This document shows positions 45,942-56,282 of a stretch of 64,000 nt of DNA, piece by piece. The translations under genes were made by a program, and so were the position numbers. The notes under the pieces are model-generated. The model saw nothing but the letters and a program-made list of their open reading frames with translations, did no database searches and was not told where the DNA came from. The stretch lies in assembly GCA_019915135.1 (NCBI GenBank), contig JAHLMK010000009.1:806001-870000 (forward strand), given 5' to 3'. The DNA is from Strobilurus pachycystidiatus. Lineage: Eukaryota > Basidiomycota > Agaricomycetes > Agaricales > Physalacriaceae. Position 1 is the first letter of the stretch, and each line of letters begins with the position of its first letter.

Positions 45942-47636
45942 TGATACGCATTGTAGAATCCTAGTGCCAGAACCAGGGAATTTTGCGATTCCTGTAGGAG
46001 TCTATGCCAGGACTTCCAGTCACAGCACAATGACCAGAGAGACACACGGAGAAACTACCTTAACGCAGGCAAGTCTCCAGGACTAAGGGATACGCGCCTT
46101 TAGGACGCGGTATGATCGACCGATCATACTCCTTAACTCCGAATATCATTATCCAAGCGTTGTACTCTTAAAACCAGGAGTTCATTCAACCGTGTCGGTC
46201 ATGCAACGACAAGTGCCTACCAGAAATAGCACTACGGCAAGTACCCAGGCAGGAGATACTCTACCAAGAAGGTTCAAGGAGTTTACTCGTGCTAAGTCAG
46301 AACTCGCGCGACCAAGAATAGATCAAAGGAGAAGATCTCTCTTCCGGGCCATGGCGCCTACGGAATAGTGATCTCCGCTCCGACGCCCCGCACCAAAGAA
46401 AACGGACTTCGATCCGTCGCCGCCGATCACTAAAGATAGACCTGGCTAGAAGGCCCGATCATGGACCTTGTACCTCACTGGAACTCACATATTGATGTGG
46501 CGTCACTGAGTTGTCGAAAACGAATCACCTTCCAAGCGCTAAGGATAAACCCAACCAACGCCTAAAGACACGAAAGAACTCATTAAGGAGTTTTGCCAAG
46601 ACAAGCGGAACCTCGGGAGACAGAAATAGACTTAAGGAAGAGCCAGATCGGTGGTGTGGCGCACTTGGCGCTGACCAAGTGTTCAGTCTTCTCCCGGGTC
46701 GGCTGTTTCGAACAGGGATAGCCAATCAGGACGCTAGTACAGAATGACTCGACCTCCGAGAGGCCCGACGAGTAGTAAACCCGCTTACAGTACAGAATAG
46801 CAGGAATAGTATAAAAGGCCAGCAAGCGCCAGTAGATAGGTAGCTTAGTGCCCCCACAGTATCCGCTAGTAATACGCAGTCGCTGTAGTGAATCTAACTC
46901 GAGTTTCGACTCAACTTACTCTGAATTTGAGAGAACCCAAAAGACCTTGAAAGCCCCAAAAAGACCTTAGAACCATTTAGGCGATATCAGGTGTTAGCAA
47001 ACTCCTTGAAGAACTCATAGGTTCCTATCCTCCAAGTCACTAAGACAATACCAAACGACACCACTTGGCGTTAGACCCTTGTGTTCGTTAGAAGGCCGGG
47101 TTGCAAGTAGTTCTGCCTTGCAATCACGCTCTGTTGTGAAGTATTCGCCTTTGAGGAGTTTAGTTGAGTTTGAACGAGTGTTGTTATCGTCTGAAACACC
47201 TTACGGAATCTTTGGTCCCAGTCCAAGACACTAGAAGTTTGGTTTAAGGACAAGGAAATCGCCTTACTTGGTAGCAGTCCAGTAGCATAAACACCTACGG
47301 TAGCGGCCTGCCATAAGACAATCACCTTGTACAAAAGAACGATCAATAAGAAGGAGCTACATTGCCTCGCGCTGTTTAAGGTCTCCGTACGTTGTGACTT
47401 CGGCCTACGACTTTCAGATTATCTTGTTCGACTTTGTGAATCAATCTCCCTACACCCCCTAAAACTACTCGAACGCAAGTTCGGAATACATCTCTATTGT
47501 TCCAATACCAAAAGTACTTGTTCCTTTGAACAACTACACCAGCCTCGCTCCCACAAGGAGTATTAGTGAGATATAAGGATAGATAGGATAGATTTCATAG
47601 TCCCCTTTTAGAGGTCTATTTCGAACGTGCATATCA
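45942..47636 (+). repeat. Gypsy 3' LTR (1695 bp)
   Basis: It matches the 5' LTR except for about three visible substitutions (for example near 46011, 46205 and 46448). TATA box at 46810-46817. Followed by TSD CCGT. Confidence 0.92.
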
Positions 47637-47693
47637 CCGTACTCGTCTTGATCCGTACCCGTATGAGTCAAGTCAAAGAAGAGTCACAAGTAA

Positions 47694-48155
47694 TAGACAT
47701 GACCACGAATAAGGAGTAAAGGAGAATATTCATGAATATATTCCTAATCTTATTCATGAATATGAATATGATGAATATATTATATTCGTGAATAAGAATA
47801 AGTTGACAAATATAGAATATGAACCTTCAAGTTCACATAATCCTCAACTCATTCATGAGTGTCTGACAATACTGAATTCTCAGTACTGAAGACAAATTTA
47901 TGATAAATTTAGATGCTGTTTGAATGATTTATAGTTCATTCAATAACTTTAACTGTGATTTTGAGTGACATTGAGATGATTATACTTGTATATTCGTGAA
48001 TATTCATGAATAAAAGCGAAATATTCGCAGTGAAGATTAAGTTGACGAATAAGATTAAGAGTATATTCATGAATAACAATTATGACCCTTGGAGGGGGGA
48101 TTATTCGTGTGCATGAATAAGAATATACTCGAATATATATTCGTGGACATCTCTA
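47694..48155. mobile_element. AT-rich MITE (462 bp) inside MITE copy 2
   Basis: TIRs are TAGACATGACCACGAATA and the complement of TAGAGATGTCCACGAATA. Flanks ACAAGTAA (47686-47693) and ACAAGTAT (48156-48163) match at 7 of 8 bases, which is consistent with a hAT 8-bp TSD plus one mutation. The inside is rich in ATTCATGAAT-type palindromes. Confidence 0.8.
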
Positions 48156-48429
48156 ACAAGTATTGGTTTTGAAGCATGAGTACTCGTGTCACGGGTCAAG
48201 AGTATACTCGAGTATTGACTCGTGGAGGTCCTTATTCCGGTTGGCAGAGAACTGTGCAAGCCGGGAGCATCGTTTTCGTTCGCGAACAGAGGCATCACCA
48301 ACGACGTGGGAGGCGTCAACGTCGAATGCTATGTTTTTTCGAGCCCGGCCTGTCCCTGAGTAGATCACGGATGTTTTCTTCTTTTCCGGCTCAGTCTTGA
48401 TGATTCAACTACTTTACTTTACTTTTCAA

Positions 48430-48453
48430 TACATACATACATACATACATACA
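48430..48453. repeat. (ACAT)n microsatellite
   Basis: Nearly six units of ACAT in a non-coding stretch after the MULE gene. Confidence 0.9.
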
Positions 48454-48793
48454 GCTATAATGAAGTCAATCTGCACTTGTGTATAGTTATCAATCCACGG
48501 GATGGTCAGGGAACGTTGTATTCAGGCGGACACCCCGGGGCCCCTGCCACGTTGGGTAAGTCGGTGAGGTGTCGGCCCGTGTCCGGGTCACGTGCTGATG
48601 GCAGGGGGTGGGGATGCACAGGGGCTTCTCGCGCTCGTTCTCTCGGACCTGATGGCGGCCGTTTCAATTGAGTGATGTTCAGCTCGGCTATGAACGATCC
48701 GCCTTCCACTTCATCTTCATATCGTCCTGTTCTTACGTGCCTGTGTACTGTACGTCGTGTAACCTATTTACTTCTGTGTGTCTGTTATACCAA

Positions 48794-48835
48794 TTCTATG
48801 TCTTGTCCTTCAAGCTTGAAGGACAAGACATAGAA
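48794..48835. repeat. Perfect 42-bp palindrome
   Basis: Two 21-bp arms with no spacer; the centre is CAAGCTTG. It lies in the roughly 700-bp intergenic region before the P450 gene (48364-49066), which otherwise shows no gene. Confidence 0.9.
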
Positions 48836-49066
48836 GCTTCAAGTTCGACGTTCGTGCGTGCGAAATTTTGTACCTCAGGCCCGGGTATAATGAACATGAC
48901 GCATCAATTGTTCCTCTCCTTCCTTGATTCAGTCCAAGTGTCAGTGATGCTTCCTTTCTACGTGATGCAGCCACACACAACAACAGTGCTTTTGCGTCCA
49001 TCATCCGGCTGTGCGCACGGACCTGGACGTTCATAAGCCTGGAGAACAGTTTACCTCGATTGCACG

Positions 49067-51041
49067 ATGATCAAGCTCGTGCTCCTGCTGCTCTGTGCCG
49101 CTGCTGCGACGTGGGAGACTTACAGTCGCGCGCATGCTAAGCAGGTGAGTCCCTGCACACCCGCACCGCTCTCTCAATAACGTCCCCACCAGAAACGCCT
49201 CCCCCAACTCGGCCTCGCCAACGTCCTGCACTCATATATCTCCTCCCTAATCAACTTCTTCTACGCAGACGACGGTGTCAAGCGGGGATGCGCAAAGGCT
49301 TGTCTCCTTCCCCCTCTCCCCCATGTTATGTAGAGCTTCTGACCCCATCACAGTTCGGCGACCGCATATTCACATTCCCGCTTCTCGGACAGTGGTTCGT
49401 CGTCGTCCGGAAGGCCCGCCTCGTCGAAGAGGTCGTGAACGCACCGGAGGATATGATCTCCATGGAGGCCGCTGCCGAAGATGTCAGTCTATAAGCATCC
49501 AGGATCACTGGCACCGTGACCTACTGACTCGGATGCGAACCCACAGTTGACGCAGTTCAGCCATGTCGTGGGTCCGTCAGAGGAATACCACATCCCCGTG
49601 ATACGGTCCGCCCTCAACAAGAACATGTCGAGCTTCGTCCCCGAGCTGTTTGACGAGATGGTTTATGCGTGCGAGCGCGAGCTCGGCAAGATGGATTGTA
49701 CGTCGTCCCTTCTCTGAACCTGTGGAATTCTGTTGACAGTGGTACCATGGCAGGCTCAGATTGGCGTCCCGTCGACGCGATGCATACATTTTCCCGAATC
49801 ATGGCTAGGACGAGCAATCGCGTATTCGTCGGGAAGGCACTATGTGTGTTTTCTCTCACTCAATCAATCGAGATTCCGATCCTGATGGGATTGCACAGGC
49901 CGTAACGAGGACTACATCAAGCTGACGAGCACGATGAGCCACACGATGATCTTCGGCGGCGCGTTCCTGCGGTTCATGGCGCCTGGGTTCCTCCGTAGGT
50001 ACGCGAACATTCGTCTCCCCATCAGCTCAGCTCAAGCTGAGAGCTCCGCAGGCCTGTGGGAAACGTCGTCCGCAAATTTCTTGGCCACCATCAGCGGTTC
50101 CTCGGTTTTTTGAAACCTATGATCGAGGACAGACGGCGGCGGAAAGAGTTGGGCGAGACGCTGGAGGTATGTGTTGCTGTGTTGACGTGCTCTCGCAGTT
50201 TTAGGATGTTGATTTTGCTATAGAACGACATGCTGACTTGGCTAATGGAGGATGGTGATCATTCGCCGGAGTCTTTGGCTATGGCGATGCTGAACGTGAA
50301 CTTCCTCGCACTGCATACGACGATCAAGGTCAGTTCAGTAGTCGACCTTGGCATAGCCATCCAGACGGCATGTTGATTTGACTCGATGCACAGACTTTCG
50401 TTCATGCGCTATACGACGTCTCTGCACGGCCCTCATACATCCCAGATCTGCGCGAGGAAATCGAGAACATCCTCGGTCTGGATGCCAGGCTGTGGACCAA
50501 AGAGGGCTTAGTGCGCTGCATCAAGCTGGACAGCTTCATCAAAGAGTCGATGCGGCTGAACGGGATGGGGTGTCTCTGGATGCCCCGGCTGACCTTGCGC
50601 GAGTTTGCGTTCTCTGACGGGACGACGGTGCCGAGAGGGACTTTTGTGGCGACGGCGGTGAATGTGATACATCGGGATGAGGGTGTTTACGAGGATGCCA
50701 CTGCTTTCAGGGGTTTTAGGTTTGTGGACATGAAGGCAAGGGAAGAGGAGGGGCTGATGCCACGCATGACGAGTCCGTCGCCATCGTTTTTGGCGTTTGG
50801 GAAAGGGAGGCATGTTTGGTGAGGATTTTGACTAGGAATAGAAGTGGAAGGACTGTACTGACTGTATGGTGATAGCCCGGGTCGGTTCTTTGCTTCTATG
50901 GAGGTGAAGGCGTTACTTGCGCATGTGTTGTTGGAGTATGATGTCCAGCCGAAGGGTGGGGTGCGGCCTGCTGACGAGTGGATTGGGCCTACCTCTGCTC
51001 CGAGGCATGGGGCTCATGTGCTATTCCGTCGCCGCCAGTGA
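49067..51041 (+). CDS. Cytochrome P450 monooxygenase
   Basis: About ten exons. The start MIKLVLLLLCAAA is a membrane anchor. Recognisable in order: GQWFVVVRKARLVEEVVNAP, SNRVFVGKALC, an I-helix with FLALHTT, the K-helix ExxR in KESMRLNG, and the heme loop FGKGRHV/CPGRFF. The heme loop is split by an intron, and its Cys ligand is the first residue of the last exon. The protein ends FRRRQ at TGA 51039-51041. Length and motif spacing fit an ER-bound class II P450; the style recalls basidiomycete CYP5150/CYP512-like enzymes, from memory. The exon just after the anchor (about 49195-49330) is the least certain. The substrate is unknown. The neighbouring desaturase suggests a lipid, but this is inference. 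Confidence 0.88.
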
Positions 51042-51817
51042 GATTGAACAGGACTATGCCACCAAGTATGGGTACAACTCCGAATCTGGGGAGTCTCATA
51101 GATATTGAAGGACCGCACAGGGAGTTGAGCACAACAGGTTCTAGTAGATCTTGTGTATGTAGATCTGTGTACTACCTGTAGGTTCAACACGAGAGTTGGT
51201 GCTATCAAAAGCCATTCAGAACTCAGGGAACACGGTGAAGATGGCACTGCTGCCAACTCGAATAGTATTATCCAGGGCAGCGCTTGTCGTGCTAATGTAG
51301 CACTTGCGGAAATGAAGACAACTAGTACGTATCCAAGGCCAGTGGCGCTAAGTTAACGACGCGACCAGGACTGACACGGAGCAGATCAATATAAGTAGCC
51401 GACGGAAGTCGTTTAGAATCCGGCAGTCTCGGCTTTCGTCCTCCTCACTCTTCGCCGCCACTCCTCCCCGCCATGCTCTGCACCTTGACCCAACTTGTCC
51501 AGCGGTGCGCCGTCGACCCCGCACTCCCCAATGAATTCCCCTCTCATGGAGCGCCTCCAGGGCGACCACCACAGCAGTGGCATGCTCGGCACCATCGGGC
51601 AAGGATTTCTGAAACGTATCAATTGGCAATTGCTTTGTGCGTAGAAAGCTAGGTGTGCCAGAGGTGTGCGAATGAGCATGCGAGTTGGCCGCCCGAGCCC
51701 GCGCGTAACTGCGAGAGGCTCCCGCCCTGGATAGCGGACTGCCCGAGGCTCGAACAGGCTATCGTTCATAAAAGATACAACACTGTTTGGATACGTCTTC
51801 GAACAGTACTCCTTGCC
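51042..51817. other. Intergenic, nothing recognised
   Basis: Short frames on both strands (for example 51413-51769 minus) lack motifs. It probably holds the P450 3' UTR and the desaturase promoter. Confidence 0.5.
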
Positions 51818-53395
51818 ATGTATAATCTACTCCGCGACAGTCCTGAATACGAGAAAAGGTGCAAGACCCCCTTTTCCCCGTCCAAGGTTTGTGCGTGCGG
51901 CTACAATCCCTGCTTCATTCGTTTCACCATGCACGCCAGATATCTATCCGAGAACTTCGCGAGGCCGTGCCCAAAAAGTTGTACCAGAAGAGCACTATCA
52001 AGGCGCTCGCTTATGTCTGCCGACATATCCTTTTCTGTGGCGGTCTTTGGTTTTTGGGCTGCCACATTGACTCTACATTCCTCCTCCTTCGGACTCACAA
52101 TGGACAATTGGCGGGACTGATTCTCGCCACAGAATGGTGCCTGTGGGCTCTCTATTGGTGTTCTCAAGGCCTTGTCTTTGCGGGCTTTTTCACGTTAGGG
52201 CACGAAGCTGGACACGGAACGCTCTCGTCGCGCCGGTGGATCAATGACAGCGTAGGCTTTCTTCTGTACAGTGTACGTTCATCAGATCTTTTCTGCTCCT
52301 CTCTAATGAAGTTTACAGGCGGTCCTGGTGCCATACCATGCTTGGCGCTTTACACATACTGGACACCACAAAGCAACAATGTCATTCGAACGTGATCAAC
52401 ACTATATCCCGCGTACTCGCTCATCGTTGGAACTGCCTGAGGAGCAAGTCGTGGAGAGGATAGATTATCTCGAGCTCCTTGAGGAAATGCCTCTCACAAC
52501 CTTGGTCCGACTTATCGTGATGCAAGTCTTTGGATGGCCAGCGTACCTTCTGTTCAACGAAACAGGCAACCCCAACTACGGCAAACGATTCACCACTGTA
52601 TGATCTTGCCTTTGTCATCAAACCTCTCTTGACTCGTCCCGAAGCATTTTCTTCCCAGCTCGCCGCTATTCAAGCCACAGGAAAGGAACAGTATAATCGC
52701 CTCCGACGTTGGTCTTCTCGCAATTGGTTGCACACTTCGCTGTTTGGTGAACGCCATCGGCTCTGCTGCGTTTCTCAAGTTATATGTCATCCCCTACATA
52801 GTAAGAAGTCCTGGCCTTATATTGAGTGCACCGTCTCATTTCTGGTCCCTCTAGGTCTGTAACCACTGGATCATAATGTTCGGGTACTTGCAGCATGTGG
52901 ACCCCACTCTTCCGATCTACCGGCGGAGCGAATGGACTTTCGTACGAGGCGCACTTTCCACCATGGATCGTCCGTTCTTGGGCTGGGCCGGACGACTGTT
53001 TCTGCACAACGCATTACACGACCATGTACGCAACGTCTGATTTCAGAATACCGATTTGACTGTCGTTGCCCAGCTCGCTCACCATCTTTTCTCGTCGATT
53101 CCGTTCTGTAGGTAAGCGTCAATGTCAAACGGTGCATTACTGATGGATTTTCTCCAGATAACTTACCCGCAGTGACTGAGTGCATCAAGCCGGTTCTCAA
53201 AGATGACTATAACTACGATTCTACAGTAGGTGGCATCCAAGTTTCTGCTGATCCGCTATTCACTGATCGAACAAGAACTCCTTCAGAGCCTTGTACCGGT
53301 CGTTCGAGGAGTGCTGCTTTATCGAGGATGAAGGCGATATAGTGTTCTATAAGAATCGCCGTGGCGAACACGCCCGGGTCCTAAAACAGGACTGA
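51818..53395 (+). CDS. Delta-12-type fatty acid desaturase
   Basis: Exon pieces are about 51818-51886, 51940-52272, 52319 to about 52597, 52643-52800, 52855 to about 53025, and short final exons to TGA 53393-53395. All three histidine boxes are present: HEAGH in TLGHEAGHGTLS, HAWRFTHTGHH, and HLAHH, whose first His is separated from the rest by an intron. The protein has hydrophobic membrane stretches (for example ALYWCSQGLVFAGFF) and the RELREAVP N-terminal motif typical of fungal oleate desaturases. It acts in the ER on acyl-phospholipids, adding the delta-12 double bond. Box 1 has Ala where many family members have Cys (HECGH), so altered activity is possible. The start codon is not certain because the frame is open further upstream. 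Confidence 0.88.
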
Positions 53396-53878
53396 TATCA
53401 AGTTCGCCCCCCGGATCAGCGAGTCTCACCGATCACTAGCTAGCTTTCGAGCTTTCCCAGTGCTCACTGTACATTTCGAGTAGGCCAGCGCTGCCGTCGC
53501 TTATAGCTGCTACCCAAAAAAGCAAACATATTATTCTGATACCCATCATATGCCCTCTGAGCCCAATGGGAATTGATTTGGGTTCCCCGCGATCTTGTTC
53601 TTTCTTTTCCGCCAACCGAATATAACCCCTTTCCTCCCCTACACTTTCACAGCTGGCTCTGTTCTCAGCCTGTGGTTCTCACAAGAATTTGATTGAAGCG
53701 AGGGTGTCCGGGTCTGCTACTACTGACTAAAATTATCCATATTGTAGAGACCGGGATAGCTAGATACAAGAGAGTGTATAGATACATCTACTTCTACAAG
53801 AGTCTGTCGAAACAGTAATGACAGTGAGTACACGAAGTTCATCTCAGCGACGCCAGTCAATGGCCGCTTCTTGAGATT
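53396..53878. other. Intergenic between convergent genes, nothing recognised
   Basis: No credible ORF. It separates the convergent desaturase and minus-strand membrane protein. Confidence 0.5.
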
Positions 53879-55591
53879 TTAGACCATGGTTCCCTCTGAC
53901 TTTGGAAGTAAGTCTCGATTCTGATGCGCCGCCCAAGAAGCCGCCGCATTCGCAGTCGGAGGAGCGAAAGATATATCTGGTTCTCGAGCCTGAGCATCCG
54001 AGCCCGCCTCCGAATCCCTTGGGCCCGACTTTGCCCTGCGGCGTACCTGCGGTAAGCAGGCAGAAAACCAGACAAAGAGCATATCCTGAAGAGGATCAGT
54101 CAGAGAAACACCGGTGTCATAGTACTGACCACACTGCCTCCCATTAGTCCTGCGATACTGAGAGGTACTGTAGGTGGACGCCGTGGTCAGATCAAGGAGC
54201 ATCGCCGGAAGTAGGCCGGTACTAACGAACAACGAGCGCCAAGTTCCATCCACTGGCGTTCCCAGAGCGTGAATTGCCCAGTGACGAGGTCGCCATACTG
54301 AGGAAAGATTCAGAAGATCTCTAACTACAGGAGAGTGTCGAGTACTCACCCTATCCCAACAACCGTTAGGAACGCCATGAGGACATTCCGGCGGAGGAAG
54401 TCAACGAGCGAGAAAGCCTTCGAAGAGCCATCCTCAGGGAGCAAAGTGCCAGTGCTTTTTCTGTGCATGTAGACAATGACTGCATTCCAGACTTGGCAAG
54501 AAAAGGCATCAACGATGGGCATCGTTGACGAACAGCGCTTGAACGTACCCGAGAAAATGATGACGAAAACTTCTAGAATCAGCGTACTGTAAGCGCTGAT
54601 GCGGAACCTGTACAGGTACCACTTGTCAGAGTCACTTCGTGGGAAATGAATGAGTGGGACACACTGACGCTTGCATATATCCCATGGTCTCTGAAAATCG
54701 GATATGGCAGAACATGTGCGTCGAGTCTGGCTCGACTAGTTCGGGATGGGATACGCCAATCTGAGCATCAGATGGTAGATAAGTAAGCGTGCCGACAGAC
54801 ATAAGTGGTACGTACTGCGAGTATCCAGCCGAAAATGATCATGAGGACCATGATTGGGAGCGATAGTATCTGCAGGAAGAGTTGACCGTGACCATCAGCG
54901 CGACCAACAAAGCCTGTACTGAGGCATACCAAAACAACTCTTCTGCGTTGGTCTTTGGCTGAGACTGGGCCGGAGATGGAGGACGCAGTCCTCAATTTCA
55001 GAAAGAGCTATCACTTTGGTAAGTGTCCTTCGAGCGGAAAGAACGTGCCAACCAACATCGAAAACAAGTGCCACTGCAGCGCATGTGATGCTAGGAGTCA
55101 CGGTGGAACTCAGTATATTGATTCTCGCAGAAGGGATGAAGAAACATACAACGGGTTCGTGGAGTATATCATCGAGGCTTGAAGAAGGCAGAGGCTCTGA
55201 TTCGACGCCAGGTCGGTGTGTCGGAGAGCCGAGAGAAGATAGGATATGGACCAAAGAAGCGAACCGCCCATGAACAAGTACCAAGTGGGCGAACGGCTGA
55301 TACTCTTCGACAGGCCAGCGGTAACGATGAGGGAAAAGGTCCAAACGAACGCAAGAGCCTGTGATGCATCGTAGAGACCAAGATCGCTGGTGTCAGCGGG
55401 CGGAGTACCTGACTCTGAGCTTTGGCCTTGAAAGAGGTCAGAGTCTGGAGGCAGCGAGACGTTCCATAGACGTTACCTGCAGAGTCCATGGCCAGAAGAT
55501 ATGGGAGTAGGAAGAAACAGACACGCTCATATCAGTCGATGGACTACAAATAGAATAGCGTAGGGCACTATGAATATGGGATGCCATGTAA
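53879..55591 (-). CDS. Seven-TM receptor-like membrane protein 1
   Basis: A multi-exon gene on the minus strand whose stop is TAA 53881-53879. The clearest exon (about 55415-55200) reads GTPPADTSDLGLYDASQ, then hydrophobic ALAFVWTFSLIVTAGLS, YLFMGGSLLWSISYLLSAL, a CLLQASMIYSTNPL segment. Further hydrophobic helices lie around 54840 (ILSLPIMVLMIIFGWILA), 54600 (STLILEVFVIIFSGTF) and 54370 (NVLMAFLTVVGI). The C-tail is hydrophilic. Layout and the short motif match the gene at 60093-61728, so they are paralogues. The pattern recalls basidiomycete GPCR-like proteins, from memory. Exact exon borders and the start are not resolved. Confidence 0.6.
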
Positions 55592-56282
55592 GTATGTTGA
55601 TCCGTGTTACCAACAGTATTCGATATGATGAAGGTGGTACTGTATTCGTTGCTGTTCTTGCGAAGAGACTGGACAACGATCAAGATGATCTTGGAGTACA
55701 TGATAATGACAAGCGCCGCGAAGTGAGAACAAACACATCATACGTTGAAGGCTGGTCTGAGGCTGGTGGCCGATTGAAAGCGAAAGTGAGTCTGGGTGGC
55801 TCGGAGATCAGCAGAGCTGACCTCGGGCCGATCCCACGCTGTCCAGTCGCCATCATCTTCTCTTTGCCCGTGTGTGAAGGAGGCCAGCGTTCGGTGTTCT
55901 CGCTCTCTCAAAGGACCCACAATATGGACTATTGCCGCGCGCGAAGTGCGCACAGCAACACCCGCCTGATTGACTGTTCAACAAAGTGTCTCGCGGCCAT
56001 CTCAAGTTCCGCCTCTTTACTGCCGAGCGGATACAGGTCGACATCAGAGCCTATCCCTTTCAGTATCTCCGGCATGAGCCAGAAGACCGAGGTCGTTTCG
56101 TAACTGGCAACATTGCTCCACGTTGGGTTTTCGCTTGAGGTCGGATGGGTCCTGTACACGCCAACCATTCCGCATCGGCAAAGGCGCTCAGCAGGCCCTC
56201 CTGGCTTTGGCAGGCATTCATTGCACTTGGTACGTGCCGTCTTCGCTCTGACCATGCCTTTGCCTCATCCTGTGTTTAGCGC

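Larger units (their letters stand above)
26590..47636 (+). mobile_element. Young Ty3/Gypsy retrotransposon with accessory genes (about 16.6 kb without its insert)
   Basis: Two 1695-bp LTRs (26590-28284 and 45942-47636) differ at only about three positions by eye. A 4-bp TSD CCGT is at 26586-26589 and 47637-47640. The order is LTR, PBS-like site, gag, protease, RT/RNase H, integrase, tRNA-like block, sense Cys-cluster gene, two antisense multi-exon genes, PPT, LTR. RT before integrase and the RT motifs place it in Ty3/Gypsy. A family-2 LTR element is inserted in pol at 33713-38145. Apart from that insertion the pol frame is intact, so the element was probably active recently. Confidence 0.92.
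26275..48234. mobile_element. hAT-like MITE, copy 2 (inverted), split by a Gypsy and another MITE
   Basis: The left part is 26275-26589 and the right part 47641-47693 plus 48164-48234. It is the reverse complement of copy 1. TIRs are TAAGGACCTCC at both ends and the 8-bp TSD TTCCGGTT is at 26267-26274 and 48235-48242. The remaining span is the nested Gypsy element and a second MITE. Alignment to copy 1 fixes both insertion points exactly. Confidence 0.9.
21925..48363 (+). pseudogene. MULE (Mutator-like) transposase gene, broken by three insertions and a 7-bp duplication
   Basis: Coding parts are 21925-22403, 23445-24512, 24968-26266 and 48243-48363, plus introns near 22204-22255, 23478-23525, 24110-24157 and 25561-25613. 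The N-terminus has a Cys pair zinc-like cluster (CTRPKCKK...CFVC). The catalytic part has GMDAT, HLDKDMAE and ILICWWHLNRAVG, as in MULE DDE domains. Then come ESHWRRIK-type and SWIM-finger CTCPYLH...CKHLVQ motifs. The last exon ends ENCASREHRF...MFFRARPVPE. Removing each insert and one TSD copy restores the frame at all three sites. A tandem AGAGCTC at 23967-23980 shifts the frame and would need one copy removed. The gene is inactive now. Confidence 0.8.

Noticed and set aside
53000..53110. Apparent loss of the first His in the third histidine box of the desaturase (QLAHH)
   Set aside because: The Q codon belongs to the intron acceptor. Splicing joins ...HDH to LAHH and restores HLAHH.
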